Shown here: positions 1 through 9,245 of the stretch, in pieces
Layout: each line of letters opens with the position of its first letter
Position numbering within the stretch: position 1 is the first letter of the stretch
Notes under the pieces: generated by a model
Told to the model about the DNA's origin: nothing
The model's input: the letters and a program-made list of their open reading frames with translations, nothing else
Database searches by the model: none
Program-made: the position numbers and the translations under genes
NCBI GenBank assembly: GCA_013115145.1
Contig: JAAPAO010000605.1
Location: 1 to 21,068, forward strand
Origin: Perkinsus chesapeaki
Lineage: Eukaryota > Perkinsozoa > Perkinsida > Perkinsidae
DNA: 21,068 nt
Direction of reading: 5' to 3'

Positions 1-355
1 TATTTATCTTCGAGACACTCTTCCAGATTTTTACCAAAACTCACCTGAAAATTGAAATCCTCAACGAACCGATTAACTTTATTTTTTACATTTTTTAGTT
101 TTATGAATCCTCCAGTATTCGGATAATTTGTTGTAAAATATTCAATACCATCAAAGCTTCCATCATGTCGTCTTTTCACATCAATCTTATCAAATTCAAT
201 TCTAATAATTTAATTTATTATTTAAATGTTATATTATTTTACCCAATTCTATCATCATTATGATTTGGTAATTTACCAAACCATTTTATCGTTCCTTTTT
301 CATTTGTTGATTTAACAATAATTCGTCGACCAATTAAATCAACAGAAGAAGACAT
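1..355 (-). CDS. TBCE: Tubulin-specific chaperone E (tubulin cofactor E), N-terminal CAP-Gly part; runs off the left edge
   Basis: Minus-strand gene cut by the window start. The start ATG is at 355-353. Exon 1 (355-243) ends in phase 2, a 41-nt GT...AG intron follows (242-202), and exon 2 (201-1) stays open to the edge. The joined protein begins MSSSVDLIGRRIIVKS and carries a CAP-Gly domain at about residues 8-75, with GTIKWFGKLP, RIGIEFD, RRHDGSFDGIEYF and GGFIK in the expected order. A segment like VSFGKNLEECLEDKY follows, as after CAP-Gly in TBCE. The family helps fold and take apart alpha/beta-tubulin dimers in the cytosol. Family naming rests on this N-terminal order; another CAP-Gly protein is possible. 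The locus is strikingly AT-rich and Asn/Lys-rich compared with genes to its right. A CAG|GTGAGT at about 48-42 looks like a donor but reading continues through it with family-like residues. Confidence 0.82.
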
Positions 356-2729
356 TATTCAATTAACTACATTAATAACATTATCATCACTGAATCGAAA
401 AGATATTATCGTGCGCATGCGTGCAATTTTCATACCGCTCACGCTTCTAATCGCTCGAAATGCGTCTCTGAGTTTCCAATCAGATAGAGTTGTTTATTAA
501 TGATATTACCAATTCGACCAAAGTCACCACGCACCTTCCCCAATAGTAATAAGCGTATCTTTAGGTCAACTTGATCACCCCTGTAGATATACCGCTAACA
601 GAGAGACCTTCACGTTGGCAGCTGCCAAGAGTATCTTTAGGTCGACATGAAGCCGCGTATAACTATAGGGATAGATATGACCCCAATATAACAGGTGAAA
701 CGAGATGTTATAGTGGGAAAAATAATTCCTCTTCATGAGTAGGTAAAAATAATAGAAGGAATAGTTTGGAAAAAACAAGGGAAATTTGTTAAGTACATTC
801 ATATTAAAATTGCTGAGGGCAGCTTTGTTTAGGAATCCAATTTCGAATGATAATTATTGAAACCTGGCCGACTAGTAGATATGATATTTTGATAAAACTA
901 ATATTTCTTTAGGATGCGAATACGTAGGGATTTATTTCAGGAACGTCTCTGCATTATCGCGGAAAAGTTTTCGATGTTGATGAAGATATCAGACAAGTCT
1001 GGCCACCTAGAGGGGAAAGATATTCCCTTGTTACCTCGGATATAGAGGGAGCTACACCGAGGCCATGGAAGGGTATCTTAGCTTCAAGCGAGGATGATAC
1101 ATATTAGGTTGAGATGAGCTAATAGGTCCGGCGAGGAAGAGTGGTCTTTGCTCACCAAGACGGCTTCGAGGAAGGAAATCTGATGCTAGCAGTTCTTGTA
1201 GTCGAAGTAATAGGGTGCATGTCTTATGTTGTTTTTACATAGTAATGGAAAAAGACTTCTAAAGATTAGGCTCCATTTTATTAGCTTTTATTTGCAACAT
1301 GCATAACATCACGACATTGACAACACTTTGGAGACCCTTACTCGTACTTCGCTTCATCTGGTTGATTGTGCCGGTTGATATAGCGTTGAACACTACAAGC
1401 TTAAATTCATGCTGGCGAGCTGTTTCTAAATGAAATTCCCTCCTAATTAAATTAAACATCTCTTCAACCTTTATTCTACTAAATGTTATAATAATACCGT
1501 TATTCTACTATATCTTATAATGATAGCATCATTTCGTCTGTAGGTACCAAAAGCTCAGACACTTCATCAGAATGTCGTATTAGTTATTATAATCCACAGT
1601 TAACTCTACATGGTAGGAAGTTATTAGAAGATAGCGGTCGATATGAACCGGGAGAATATATAAGGATTGGAAAAAAAGGTTATAGGAGGGGATGGTCGGC
1701 ATGGGAGAATAACCGTTTGAGGGGCTACTAGGGTAACGTTTGAATGTTAAAGATAAGTGTGTCGGGCCTAGTTACCGACCGAGCAAGATGAGTCAGGCTG
1801 CTAATTGATACTTCGATCCTTTTGGAAGGTCTGAATTCGAATATTAAGTCTTTGTTACTTATCACCACAGACAGAATGGGCATATCAGTAATGGGCGTGC
1901 CCTTCCGAATCGGCGTATAAATCTTCCCTGCTGGGCAGTATAAGATCCGACAGTGAAATATTTTTTACGTACTTGAGTGCCGATTACGGATTAGTTTAGC
2001 CTCATCGACGTAGGTTAAATGCTTGTTGTAACGCTTCGTAATGCTTGGGTAATATATACTATATGCTTGATGCTTTTTGTGGATGAATGATAGGTTCATA
2101 TATTTATATTAGTATTAAATAAGTTATAATGATACTATATATAACATGTTAATAAATTATAACTAGTAATAATAAGTATTCCTAATTCAATAATATTAAT
2201 AGTATTATAATATTAAATACACTTATAAATAGATAATCATATGAATTTCACAGGCTATAGCAAGTTGGACGTGGTCAAATCTCCGCGCAAAATGGCACAT
2301 CGAAGGCGTTTTCCTAGGAATCATATCTACCCCTGTTCGTAGTTAACATTCGTTACTATTTCTCTCCACTGCCCCTTGCACGTACGCCCAAGCATGTATA
2401 CCGTAATACCCTTGATGCGTATGCTTCGTAGTTAGTATATATTATACTAAAGTGTGAGCCATCTTATAAATTGGCCGCTTGAACGCTTTTATTTGGGGTT
2501 AGCGGTGCCGATGATCTGTTGCGTTTTGGTAGGTCACGTCGAAGATAGTTATTTTGTTAATCCGAATTTGGATAGTCGGAGATCGGCTCGTGTGATGGGG
2601 GATTTAAGCCGAAGTTATGTACCTTCAATTAAGAGCGATGATGTTGATAAAATATGCAATAGGAGACGGACGTATCTTAGGTGGGTATATAATGCACGCA
2701 TCAAGTAAAGATTCTTTAGTCCGCGGGCA
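356..2729. other. Stretch without a convincing gene
   Basis: Only short open frames without recognisable domains are present on either strand. Roughly 2090-2235 is an AT-rich low-complexity block. I see no tRNA, no tandem array and no clear transposon ends. Small exons of 100 nt or less, like those of the SHIPPO gene, could be hidden here and would not show as long frames. Confidence 0.6.
412..426. promoter_or_regulatory. GC-rich palindromic motif upstream of TBCE, repeated in a NOM1 intron
   Basis: The 15-mer tgcgcatgcgtgcaa lies about 57 nt upstream of the TBCE start codon and contains the palindrome tgcgcatgcg. The same 15-mer recurs at 4827-4841 in NOM1 intron 2, and both copies are followed within a few bases by tcatacc. 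It resembles the NRF-1/alpha-PAL type core TGCGCATGCGCA, which is known from animals. A promoter role here is inference. Confidence 0.3.
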
Positions 2730-3147
2730 ATGGCTGACGACATGTATAACACAGAGAGTGGAATTAGCACAAGAATTGTCTCCCCACCTAGTTGTATTAA
2801 ATCCGTACCGAGGCCTCCACTATCAGCACCATTGCATTCTAGAAGAGGTAAAATACCGGTGCTGGGAATCGAAGCCGGGATTGATGAGCAGGTCGGAGGT
2901 ATCTTGGTGGAAGGGAGAATGGAGAGAGAGCTGTACAGGAGGCATTTATGGGACCACCTGGACGGTTTCAAGGTAACTGTGATGTTGAAATTAGGGTGTT
3001 GGTAAAACTCGTGATATAGCTGTTTTTGTCTGAGGACAGCAATTTTCTGTAAGCTTTTTTATGGTGAGCTGATGAGGGAACCGTGGATCGGACCTGCGGA
3101 GGAGCGTAGATGCTGCAGGTCATATTACTTACGGAGATAGGATCTAA
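2730..3147 (+). CDS. Tentative small three-exon gene, function unknown
   Basis: Starts at ATG 2730 (context gggcaATGG). Exon 1 (2730-2972) encodes an 81-residue segment whose second half, for example GKIPVLGIEAGIDEQVGG and ERELYRRHLWDHLDGF, reads like real protein. It ends at TTCAAG|GTAACT. A 47-nt intron (2973-3019, acceptor ATATAG) joins in phase 0 to exon 2 (3020-3048). A 53-nt intron (3049-3101, donor GTAAGC) joins in phase 2 to exon 3 (3102-3147), ending at TAA. The intron lengths match the local size class, which is the main support. I recognise no family. The opposite strand also has an open frame here (2971-2615), so this is weak. The last exon is the least certain. Confidence 0.33.
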
Positions 3148-4068
3148 GCAATCTTAGATGTTATGTGGAGGGTCGGGTATTTAATGAATTCACGGCGACT
3201 CCGCTCCCTTCAGTCCGATGGGGCGTGGTGACACTGATGAAATGAAAATCTTGATGCGGTTTTCGCATCGTTCCTCGGTAGATGAAGGATGTGCTCACTA
3301 AGCTAATCAGGCAGCTCAAGTGGGGGTGCTCCTTAATTTCAACATTACTATTATATTTGATTTGTTTATTGACATTATAAATTCGATACCTACAATGCAG
3401 ACTGGAAAATCATTCATTTTTTAAATTTCCATCAATTCATATTTTTAAAGTCGAATAATGTTAGTTTTATGTTAGAGACAGCGATGGACGGTTATACCAG
3501 ACGAAGTGGTCGAAGGATAGTACCACCACTTAGGATACCGGACAGGGAAGTTTTATCGGAACGAGGCAGTGGTAATATGGTGTAGTGGTGGAATTCGAGG
3601 CTGTTTATCGTAAGGGTGTGGGTACGATCCCTTCAGGTGTCAAAAAGAATATTGGGTTTCTGTCTGAGCGCAAGAAGACCTATTCAAGGCTGAGATTTGC
3701 TGATGATAGAGTGCGGTGCGCACAGCTTGATAATCCACGTTACTGGAATTCATGATGTTGTTCATGTTGTTGTGGGAACTATTAACAGCTAGAGGTGTCC
3801 GAAAAAGGAACAGTTTTGTGTTATAAGTGATGAACCGGGCTCGGGAAGCGTATAAAGGGGGCGTATAAAGAATGCATGTTTTGGATCTATGAAAATGAAA
3901 GTTGGATTATTAGTAAATATATTCCCCCAAAGATTCTGGTCTCCTTAAATATTCCTTTTCTCATCAGCAATTTAGTTTGTGTTATACGATTCTTGTGAGA
4001 AGAAGGTCTATATCAAAATTTTGTAATATATCTCCTTTCCCTTGTGTGAGTTGTATTATTACCAATAA
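3148..4068. promoter_or_regulatory. Upstream region of NOM1 with a doubled TATAAAG
   Basis: No gene seen apart from the tRNA-like relic. Two copies of gTATAAAG sit at 3851-3857 and 3864-3870, separated by GGGGCG, about 200 nt before the NOM1 start codon. They could be core-promoter elements or chance. An in-frame TAA lies directly before the NOM1 ATG (4066-4068), so the coding frame does not extend further upstream without another intron. Confidence 0.25.
3571..3637 (+). pseudogene. tRNA-like relic with A and B boxes
   Basis: An A-box-like TGGTGTAGTGG (3578-3588) is followed 32 nt later by a B-box-like GGTACGATCC (3621-3630, one base off GGTTCGATCC). The order and spacing are those of a tRNA gene. 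No acceptor stem pairs across the ends and the T-stem is imperfect, so it is not a working tRNA. It could be the head of a tRNA-derived SINE or a decayed tRNA gene. Confidence 0.4.
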
Positions 4069-7000
4069 ATGGGGCCACTGCGAAACCGCAAAAGGAAGCA
4101 TCAACGGCAAGCAGCTAGTAATAAGAAAAGGAGGCTGAGCGAAGGTGATGAGGGATGAGGGCTGCGGGGAAAGTTACTGTCAAGTGTTGGGGAAATGAGC
4201 AATTGTCTATTAACCCAGAGTGGATTTTGAAGCAACCTGGTTGGCCAGGTCGGATGGTGATAGTACTGGATGGAAAGTATTCTGACTCGGGTAGAGTCTA
4301 TATCATGTTAATGGTATAGACGGTAGGCTTTACTGAGAATATGTCTTATGGGGGGGGTACATTCTGTACCGAGCCCACAAAAGATATAGCTAGGATTCGT
4401 CAGAGTCCGGTCAGCCTGTTGGTCTGAACTAAAAGGTGTTTCTTAGTTTCATAAGATCATGCTATTTAAGAATATAATATACTGTATATTAAGATAGATT
4501 ATATATTATATAGATAATATATGTAGACTCTTTATTGCAGTTGTACAGTGTGGCCCAAGCTGTTATGCAAATCAGTTTTTTCGTCGTAACTTTTCCATTT
4601 CGACTAATTTGAAACTTATCACAACTATGTAATTATAATTAAATAATCTTCTATGGAAGATTCCCAATCACCCTCCGTGGTTCCGGCTGTGAAAGCTCTG
4701 GAACTTGCACTCTCGCAGGCATGACGAGCTTGGCGCTATCTCAGATCCGGTTGAGTCCAGCCCGATGTCAGATGCTGATGCAGAAGTGAAGTACTGGGAG
4801 AAAAAATTAGGTCTTGACGGAGGTAATGCGCATGCGTGCAAGTCATACCACACTTTTGTTTAATCGCAGATAATGCTGACAAGGTTAAAGAGGAGTTCAT
4901 CAAGGACGGATGGGATGAGGATTTCTTCAAGTCGCTGGATGATATTGATGACGCTGTCAAGGAACGGAAAAAGGAACTCAAGGCCGAGCATGAAGGAGAA
5001 GGTAGTGGACCCCCGGCGGGGGGCTAACTTAGTTTTATGGCATAAACTTTATTTATCATATATTGCAGGTAGTGAAGAGGAAGATGGTGATGCTAGTGAT
5101 GGTAATGGGGGGCATTGGTGGTCTATGGACGAGCATACAGTGGGAATGAATCTCGTGCATTTTATTCAGCTAGGGTGTTTACTCGAACTCGAATTTCCTA
5201 TCAAGCTGCGTATCTTATCTCTCCGAAACCGTAATAGGCTTCTACGAGGCATGATGGATCTTTGCCTGATACTGTTCGATATAGGTGTGTCAGATTTGCA
5301 AGAAGAAGAAGGAGAAGAGGACTCTGCTGATGAAGAAGTTAAATATTGGGAGCACAAGCTGGGGATTGACAGTATGTCGGCTTGGCGGTGGGTGGCTTAA
5401 GATACGGCTGCGCGATATAGTGGATTATTCGGGCCGAAGATGAAAAAGAAACCCTGAAGGTGTATATAGCGCGAAGTGTTCTATTGCTTTCTATTTTTTA
5501 TATTTCCACTCTTTTCCGAGAAAATTCTCGCGGAAGTGGCCTACCGGCCTCAACGCCACTTGGGAGACGATAGGTCCCGAGTTCAATTCTCGGCCAGCCC
5601 TTATCTCTCTTCAGAAAACCGTCAAAAAGTTATGGACGAACTAGAAAAGGACGGCCTTGATCCAGACCTCTTCGCTGCGCTGGATGGTATCGAAGATGCT
5701 GTTAACAATCGCAAGACGGAACTGAACGGGGACGCTGATGCCCCTACAAAGGCGAAGACCGCGCATGAAGGTAAGATACGCATAGTTTAGTGGTGCTGAA
5801 ATGTACTTGAGCTTTGGGAGGGAATTTTGGAAAGATTTCCGTGGTTTGGTCAACCCGCTACGTCTACCTGTCTCAATTCTAGCTTTAAAGGTTCGCTATC
5901 GTCTAACTTCCGATGGGAGAGGTCGTCCGGCCGCGAACGGGAGAGGTTGGAGAAAAACTCGGGGGAATTTCTGCAGTCTAAGGATTTCTTTAGAGCGCTG
6001 TATGTGTTGTGGTGATTCAATGAGGAAATCTAAGGGCTGTAGACCTCAAAGTTGAAGGCTAAAAGAGGGAAGGGATTACGGTGTGGCCAAAGTAACTGAA
6101 TTTAAATAATAAATCTTGCGATTCTTTTGTCTTTATGGAACTATATCTAAAAATGCTATGAGTAGTGAAATATAGTATTTTTGTCAGCCTCTGAGCCAGC
6201 GGAGAAGAAACCGTCGACCGCTACTGGAGCGTATGTGCCTCCTCATCTGCGACAGACGAAAAAAAGAAATACCGAGGATGAAGAACGCGCCATGAAATTA
6301 AGCAAGATTAGAGGTTTAGTGAACAAGCTAAGTGAGGGCAACATCGAGCTCATCACCGCCGAAGTGGTGGCCTTGCTCGGAGGGGGCGACCAGAGCGTGA
6401 CCGAAGGATACGCTCGCGAGTTCGTTGAAAGTGCTATTGGTAATCCGCATATTTCTTTGACGTTGCTGGGCACGTACTGCGCGCATTTGGTGGCTGTCAC
6501 AATGATCTGCGGAGGTGGTCCGCTGGCGATGACGCTCGAGCTGATTGGGAAGTTCGTCAGGGGAACGCTCCCGATGGTTTCGGATGATTCTTCGGGGAAT
6601 AGCAAAGCGAAGATCAGCAATTGCTGTAAAGTGATCGCACTGCTGTTCACATTTGGGATAATCAGTCCGAATGTCGTCATCGATTTGATAAGGGGTATCT
6701 TTGAGCCGAACGACATGCACAGACTCGACCTGGTCCTGGTGGTGCTGAGGTTTGCTGGGAGAAAGTTGAGGAAGGATAATTTGCAGGATTTCTCAGCGGT
6801 CTTGGAGTTGCTCACGAAAGATTCTAAGGAGGTCGAGAAGGAAGCGAGCGGGAAGTACCAATTCTTGCTTCGCGAGCTGGAGGACCTGAAGAACAACAAA
6901 GTCAATTTTACTGCGTTATCTCATTTCGAGGCGAATTTCGGATGGCTGAAGGCGTCAAATCTTCTGAGGGGTCGAGGGACTCCCGAGGACTCCCTGGTGC

Positions 7001-7870
7001 AAGTCCCGATGAACATCTTTGACGAGGACCAAGTCGCGCAGGTTGAAGGTTCGCAATGGTGGAGAGGACTTGGCTCCTCCCGCATTGTTAAGGTGGACAG
7101 CATGAGAAAGTCTGCTGATGAAGATAACGAACGATTGCTTGAATTGGCGGCGAAAATGAAGATGAACACTGATTTGCGAAGGTCTATTTTCATCGCTCTT
7201 ATGGGTGCCGAGGACTATAAGCATGCTGTTTTCCGTATTGGTCAGGTGATCGGATCTCGGCCAAAGTTGGTGCCGCAGGTGGCTGTTGTTTTGTTGCACT
7301 GTGCGATCCATGAAAGTGCGTTCAATCGCTACTACTGCAGAGTCGCCAAGGCCTTGACCGAGCTTCCCGGCACGTGGGGCTCTCGGTACTCTCACGCGTT
7401 GAAAAATGCTTTGACGAAGCTCCTCCAGCAGTGTCACACTTATCCGGTGAGGAGGGTCGGCATTCTGGCCAAAGTGTCAGCGTTTATGGTATCGGAAGGC
7501 ATCGCCGACATGACTATTTTGCGATTCTTGGACTTCACCAAAGCAGAAACCGACGAAGGTCGCGCCAAAATTGATGTGCTCATTCGCGAGATGATTCTCG
7601 AGTTGATCGAGCTCCAAGGAGATGACGCCCCGAAGATGTTCTATTGCGTTGGCAAATACAATGATTTGCGGCAAGGATTGGGAACAATGGTAAACAACAC
7701 CTTGCGCACGCGTGTACGTTTCTTGTGTTATCTGTCCCGCTATTCAGGTTCGTTCTATGGTTATTCCTAAACTATCCGGTGATAAGCAATCTCACGGGAA
7801 AGCCATCATTGCGGCGCTGGAAGAGTGCAAAGAGGATGCAGATGATGATGAAGATGACCTCGATTTCTAA
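4069..7870 (+). CDS. NOM1: Nucleolar MIF4G/MA3 protein NOM1/Sgd1 (eight exons, 725 aa)
   Basis: Exons inferred by phase: 4069-4144, 4745-4822, 4870-5001, 5069-5101, 5294-5371, 5615-5770, 6188-7689, 7748-7870. Introns 1-6 are all phase 1 and the last is phase 0; lengths are 600, 47, 67, 192, 243, 417 and 58 nt. The protein starts MGPLRNRKRKHQRQ, a basic nucleolar-type N-terminus. Two acidic KYWEKKLGLD / KYWEHKLGID modules follow, then YVPPHLR (about 200-206), a MIF4G domain (about 220-425), a conserved WWRGLGSS linker, an MA3 domain (from about 510, NTDLRRSIFIALMG) and an acidic tail. NOM1/Sgd1 acts in 18S rRNA processing and small-subunit assembly in the nucleolus. Total length is within the family range. 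Intron 1 is the weakest call; extra small exons could lie inside it. An alternative 34-nt last intron (7714-7747) is also phase-compatible. The gene converges with the SHIPPO gene, 197 nt apart. Confidence 0.92.
4745..5770 (+). repeat. Duplicated exon pair encoding the NOM1 LEKKLG-type module
   Basis: Exons 2+3 and exons 5+6 encode the same module: EVKYWE-KLG-D, then V-(E/D)E(F/L)-KDG-D-D-F--LD-I-DAV--RK-EL. Exons 2 and 5 are both exactly 78 nt and each is interrupted at the same codon in phase 1. This is direct evidence of a tandem exon duplication. The two copies have diverged in most synonymous sites, so it is not recent. Intron lengths at the equivalent site differ (47 versus 243 nt). Confidence 0.8.
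5537..5599 (+). pseudogene. tRNA-like relic inside NOM1 intron 5
   Basis: A perfect T-arm (CCGAG stem 5577-5581, TTCAATT loop, CTCGG 5588-5592) sits 15-37 nt before the intron acceptor at 5614. Upstream are an anticodon-like TTGGGA and an A-box-like TGGCCTACCGG (5537-5547). The 3' half resembles a eukaryotic tRNA-Pro, but no 5' strand pairs with the CCAGCCC acceptor strand, so it is not an intact tRNA. Confidence 0.5.
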
Positions 7871-8067
7871 CATTGGTCGCTTGTACCACAACGTACTTAC
7901 TGAAACGTTTCTACTATTTCAAATTGCTGCGGTGTCAGTAAAAGTCCACCGGTGATGGGAAATGACAATGAAAACCTTGCAGTCACGCACATGTCATCAA
8001 CTTGAAAGAACTCAAATCATACGACAAGTGTAAATAACGACAATCAAAAGATACGGCATGTCATCTA
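7871..8067. other. Convergent intergenic spacer
   Basis: This 197-nt gap lies between the NOM1 stop (plus) and the SHIPPO stop (minus), so it must hold both 3' ends. No gene or repeat is seen. No strong AATAAA signal stands out on the plus strand. Confidence 0.6.
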
Positions 8068-9245
8068 TTAAAAAGCACCATGAAGGGCATTCCTACTGTA
8101 ACCATGCACCTGGAGACCGATCCTGTAATGTCGACCATATCTAACCTTACTTGATTCCATTTTGTCCCTCGAGATATTTTCTCTAGTGCAATACTCTTGT
8201 ACTGTCCTGGGCCAGGGTTCTTACCGAGGGCTCTGAGGAAAAGCAAAAGTCGCTACCCGGATTTGAACCGGGGTTGTCACGGCCACAACGTGACGTCCTA
8301 ACCACTAGACGATAGCGACTCCGAAGGAATGTGGTTTTTGGTCATTACTTCGCTATTTTGTCAGTTCTCTTGTCCTTGGACCAGACAGGTCGTGGCTCTG
8401 CCACAGTCGTCAGCAAGTCCCCTTTCGAAATATCATAGTGCCCCGGGCCGGGTATCTACACACAGCCAATGATCCCAAGTGGCAGGTTCGATTCCTGCCT
8501 GTGTCTTTTTTATCGGGCCTTTCGATTCCGTCTTCTTTGTCGTCATAATAGGCGCTGGTAAATGAGTTTTCCCCGTCCGCAATGAGGTGATGCTGTACCT
8601 ATTTTACTCGCAAAATAGGGGTTAGCTACGGTACGCTGCCTACTTGTTCGGGGCTGGAATTGTCGCACCGAATTTAATCGCTTTGTCGAGGAACGATTTC
8701 TTGGCTTTCTTGCTCATCGGTCCCCCGAGGCATCTGCACTCAACTGTTCACAAATCGAAGAAGCTTAACAAGTACCAACCTAGGCTTGACCAAATCAACC
8801 TTGGTAATGTCATATTTCCCCGGTGCTGGTGTCGCGGATCCTTTATCCGTTTTTATTATACCGCCTACTTTCCCGTCCGCAATCAACTCAGCAACTCCAC
8901 CTTACCTTTATCCCGACTTCCCTTGTCGAATTTGTACCCTTTACTGCCATGAGAGAACTCTTCACCAGGAGGATATTGCGGCCATGGTGCGTGCCTATCG
9001 TCGCGGGAAATAATCCTAATTAGATGTGAATTTCGCACTTGATATATTTTCCGGGGCCGGGTGTGCTGCCTGCTAGTTTTTTAATTTGACCTATACGAGA
9101 GGTCACTTGCCCGCTGTCCTTCGGCAACGCCCCTGAAGTTCGGTCACCCTTGATGGGAGGGATGGAAGCTTTTACCTCCTTTTACTTTCCCTGCTAGGCC
9201 GTGTTTGGGGACCTCGTAATCACCGAGATCATATTTTCCGGTCAT
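8068..9245 (-). CDS. Sperm-tail PG-rich (SHIPPO/STPGR) repeat protein, ODF3/CIMAP-like, nine exons, 252 aa
   Basis: Nine minus-strand exons fit without a phase break: 9245-9176, 9132-9039, 8994-8906, 8864-8780, 8733-8644, 8598-8499, 8455-8349, 8232-8151, 8109-8068. They encode repeats MTGKYDL, STPGPGKYI, ATPAPGKYDITK, TIPAPNKYS, IPGPGHYDISK and NPGPGQYKS at 30-50 residue spacing, with PR-x-SK-K and F-KGSRDKG linkers. The 252-aa length is that of ODF3-like proteins. Known relatives are microtubule-associated proteins of cilia and flagella. Introns are 41-46 nt except intron 7 (116 nt), which holds tRNA-His. Intron 6 uses GC...AG ends. Weak points: the start (an upstream exon is possible), the donor of intron 4 (8779 or 8775), and the last intron (reading through it would instead end near 8061). 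Confidence 0.85.
8249..8319 (-). tRNA. tRNA-His (anticodon GTG), nested in an intron
   Basis: The minus strand folds into a full 71-nt cloverleaf: a perfect 7-bp acceptor stem (GTCGCTA/TAGCGAC), D-stem GTCT/GGAC with loop AGTGGTTA, anticodon stem TCACG/CGTGA with loop TTGTGGC giving GTG, and T-stem CCCGG/CCGGG with loop TTCAAAT. A T-run (TTTT, plus 8245-8248) follows at once as a pol III terminator. The gene lies on the same strand as the SHIPPO gene and wholly within its intron 7. The G-1 of mature tRNA-His is not encoded (the preceding base is A), as usual in eukaryotes. There is no intron in the tRNA. Confidence 0.95.
8459..8511 (+). pseudogene. Truncated tRNA-like element overlapping SHIPPO intron 6
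   Basis: On the plus strand a perfect T-arm (GCAGG / TTCGATT / CCTGC, 8482-8498) is followed by CTGTGTC (8499-8505) and six T residues. CACACAG at 8459-8465 pairs with CTGTGTC at six of seven positions. Only 16 nt lie between, where a real tRNA has D and anticodon arms, so the element is armless or a deletion relic. It is antisense to the SHIPPO gene and covers almost all of its 43-nt GC...AG intron (8456-8498). Confidence 0.55.

Noticed and set aside
2615-2971. 118-codon minus-strand frame
   Set aside because: It lies opposite the tentative plus-strand gene, has no domain and no supporting splice sites; the plus reading is slightly better but also weak.
3234-3255. CTGATGA followed by GAAA, hammerhead-ribozyme-like core
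   Set aside because: There is no room for stem II between the two motifs and no pairing flanks.
6243-7437. Minus-strand frames of up to 220 codons over NOM1
   Set aside because: They lie opposite the large NOM1 exon, whose plus-strand frame has clear MIF4G and MA3 motifs.
8123-8150. Ultra-short introns of 23-28 nt (also at 9038-9016, 16011-15988 and 14877-14899)
   Set aside because: At the first three sites another acceptor or donor in the same frame gives 41-48 nt introns (at 14877 no such alternative was found), matching the rest, so I do not claim a 15-30 nt intron class.
8644-9023. Plus-strand frames with FPGAGV-like strings
   Set aside because: The repeated Pro-Gly pattern is the reverse complement of the SHIPPO repeats; the minus strand gives phase-consistent exons.
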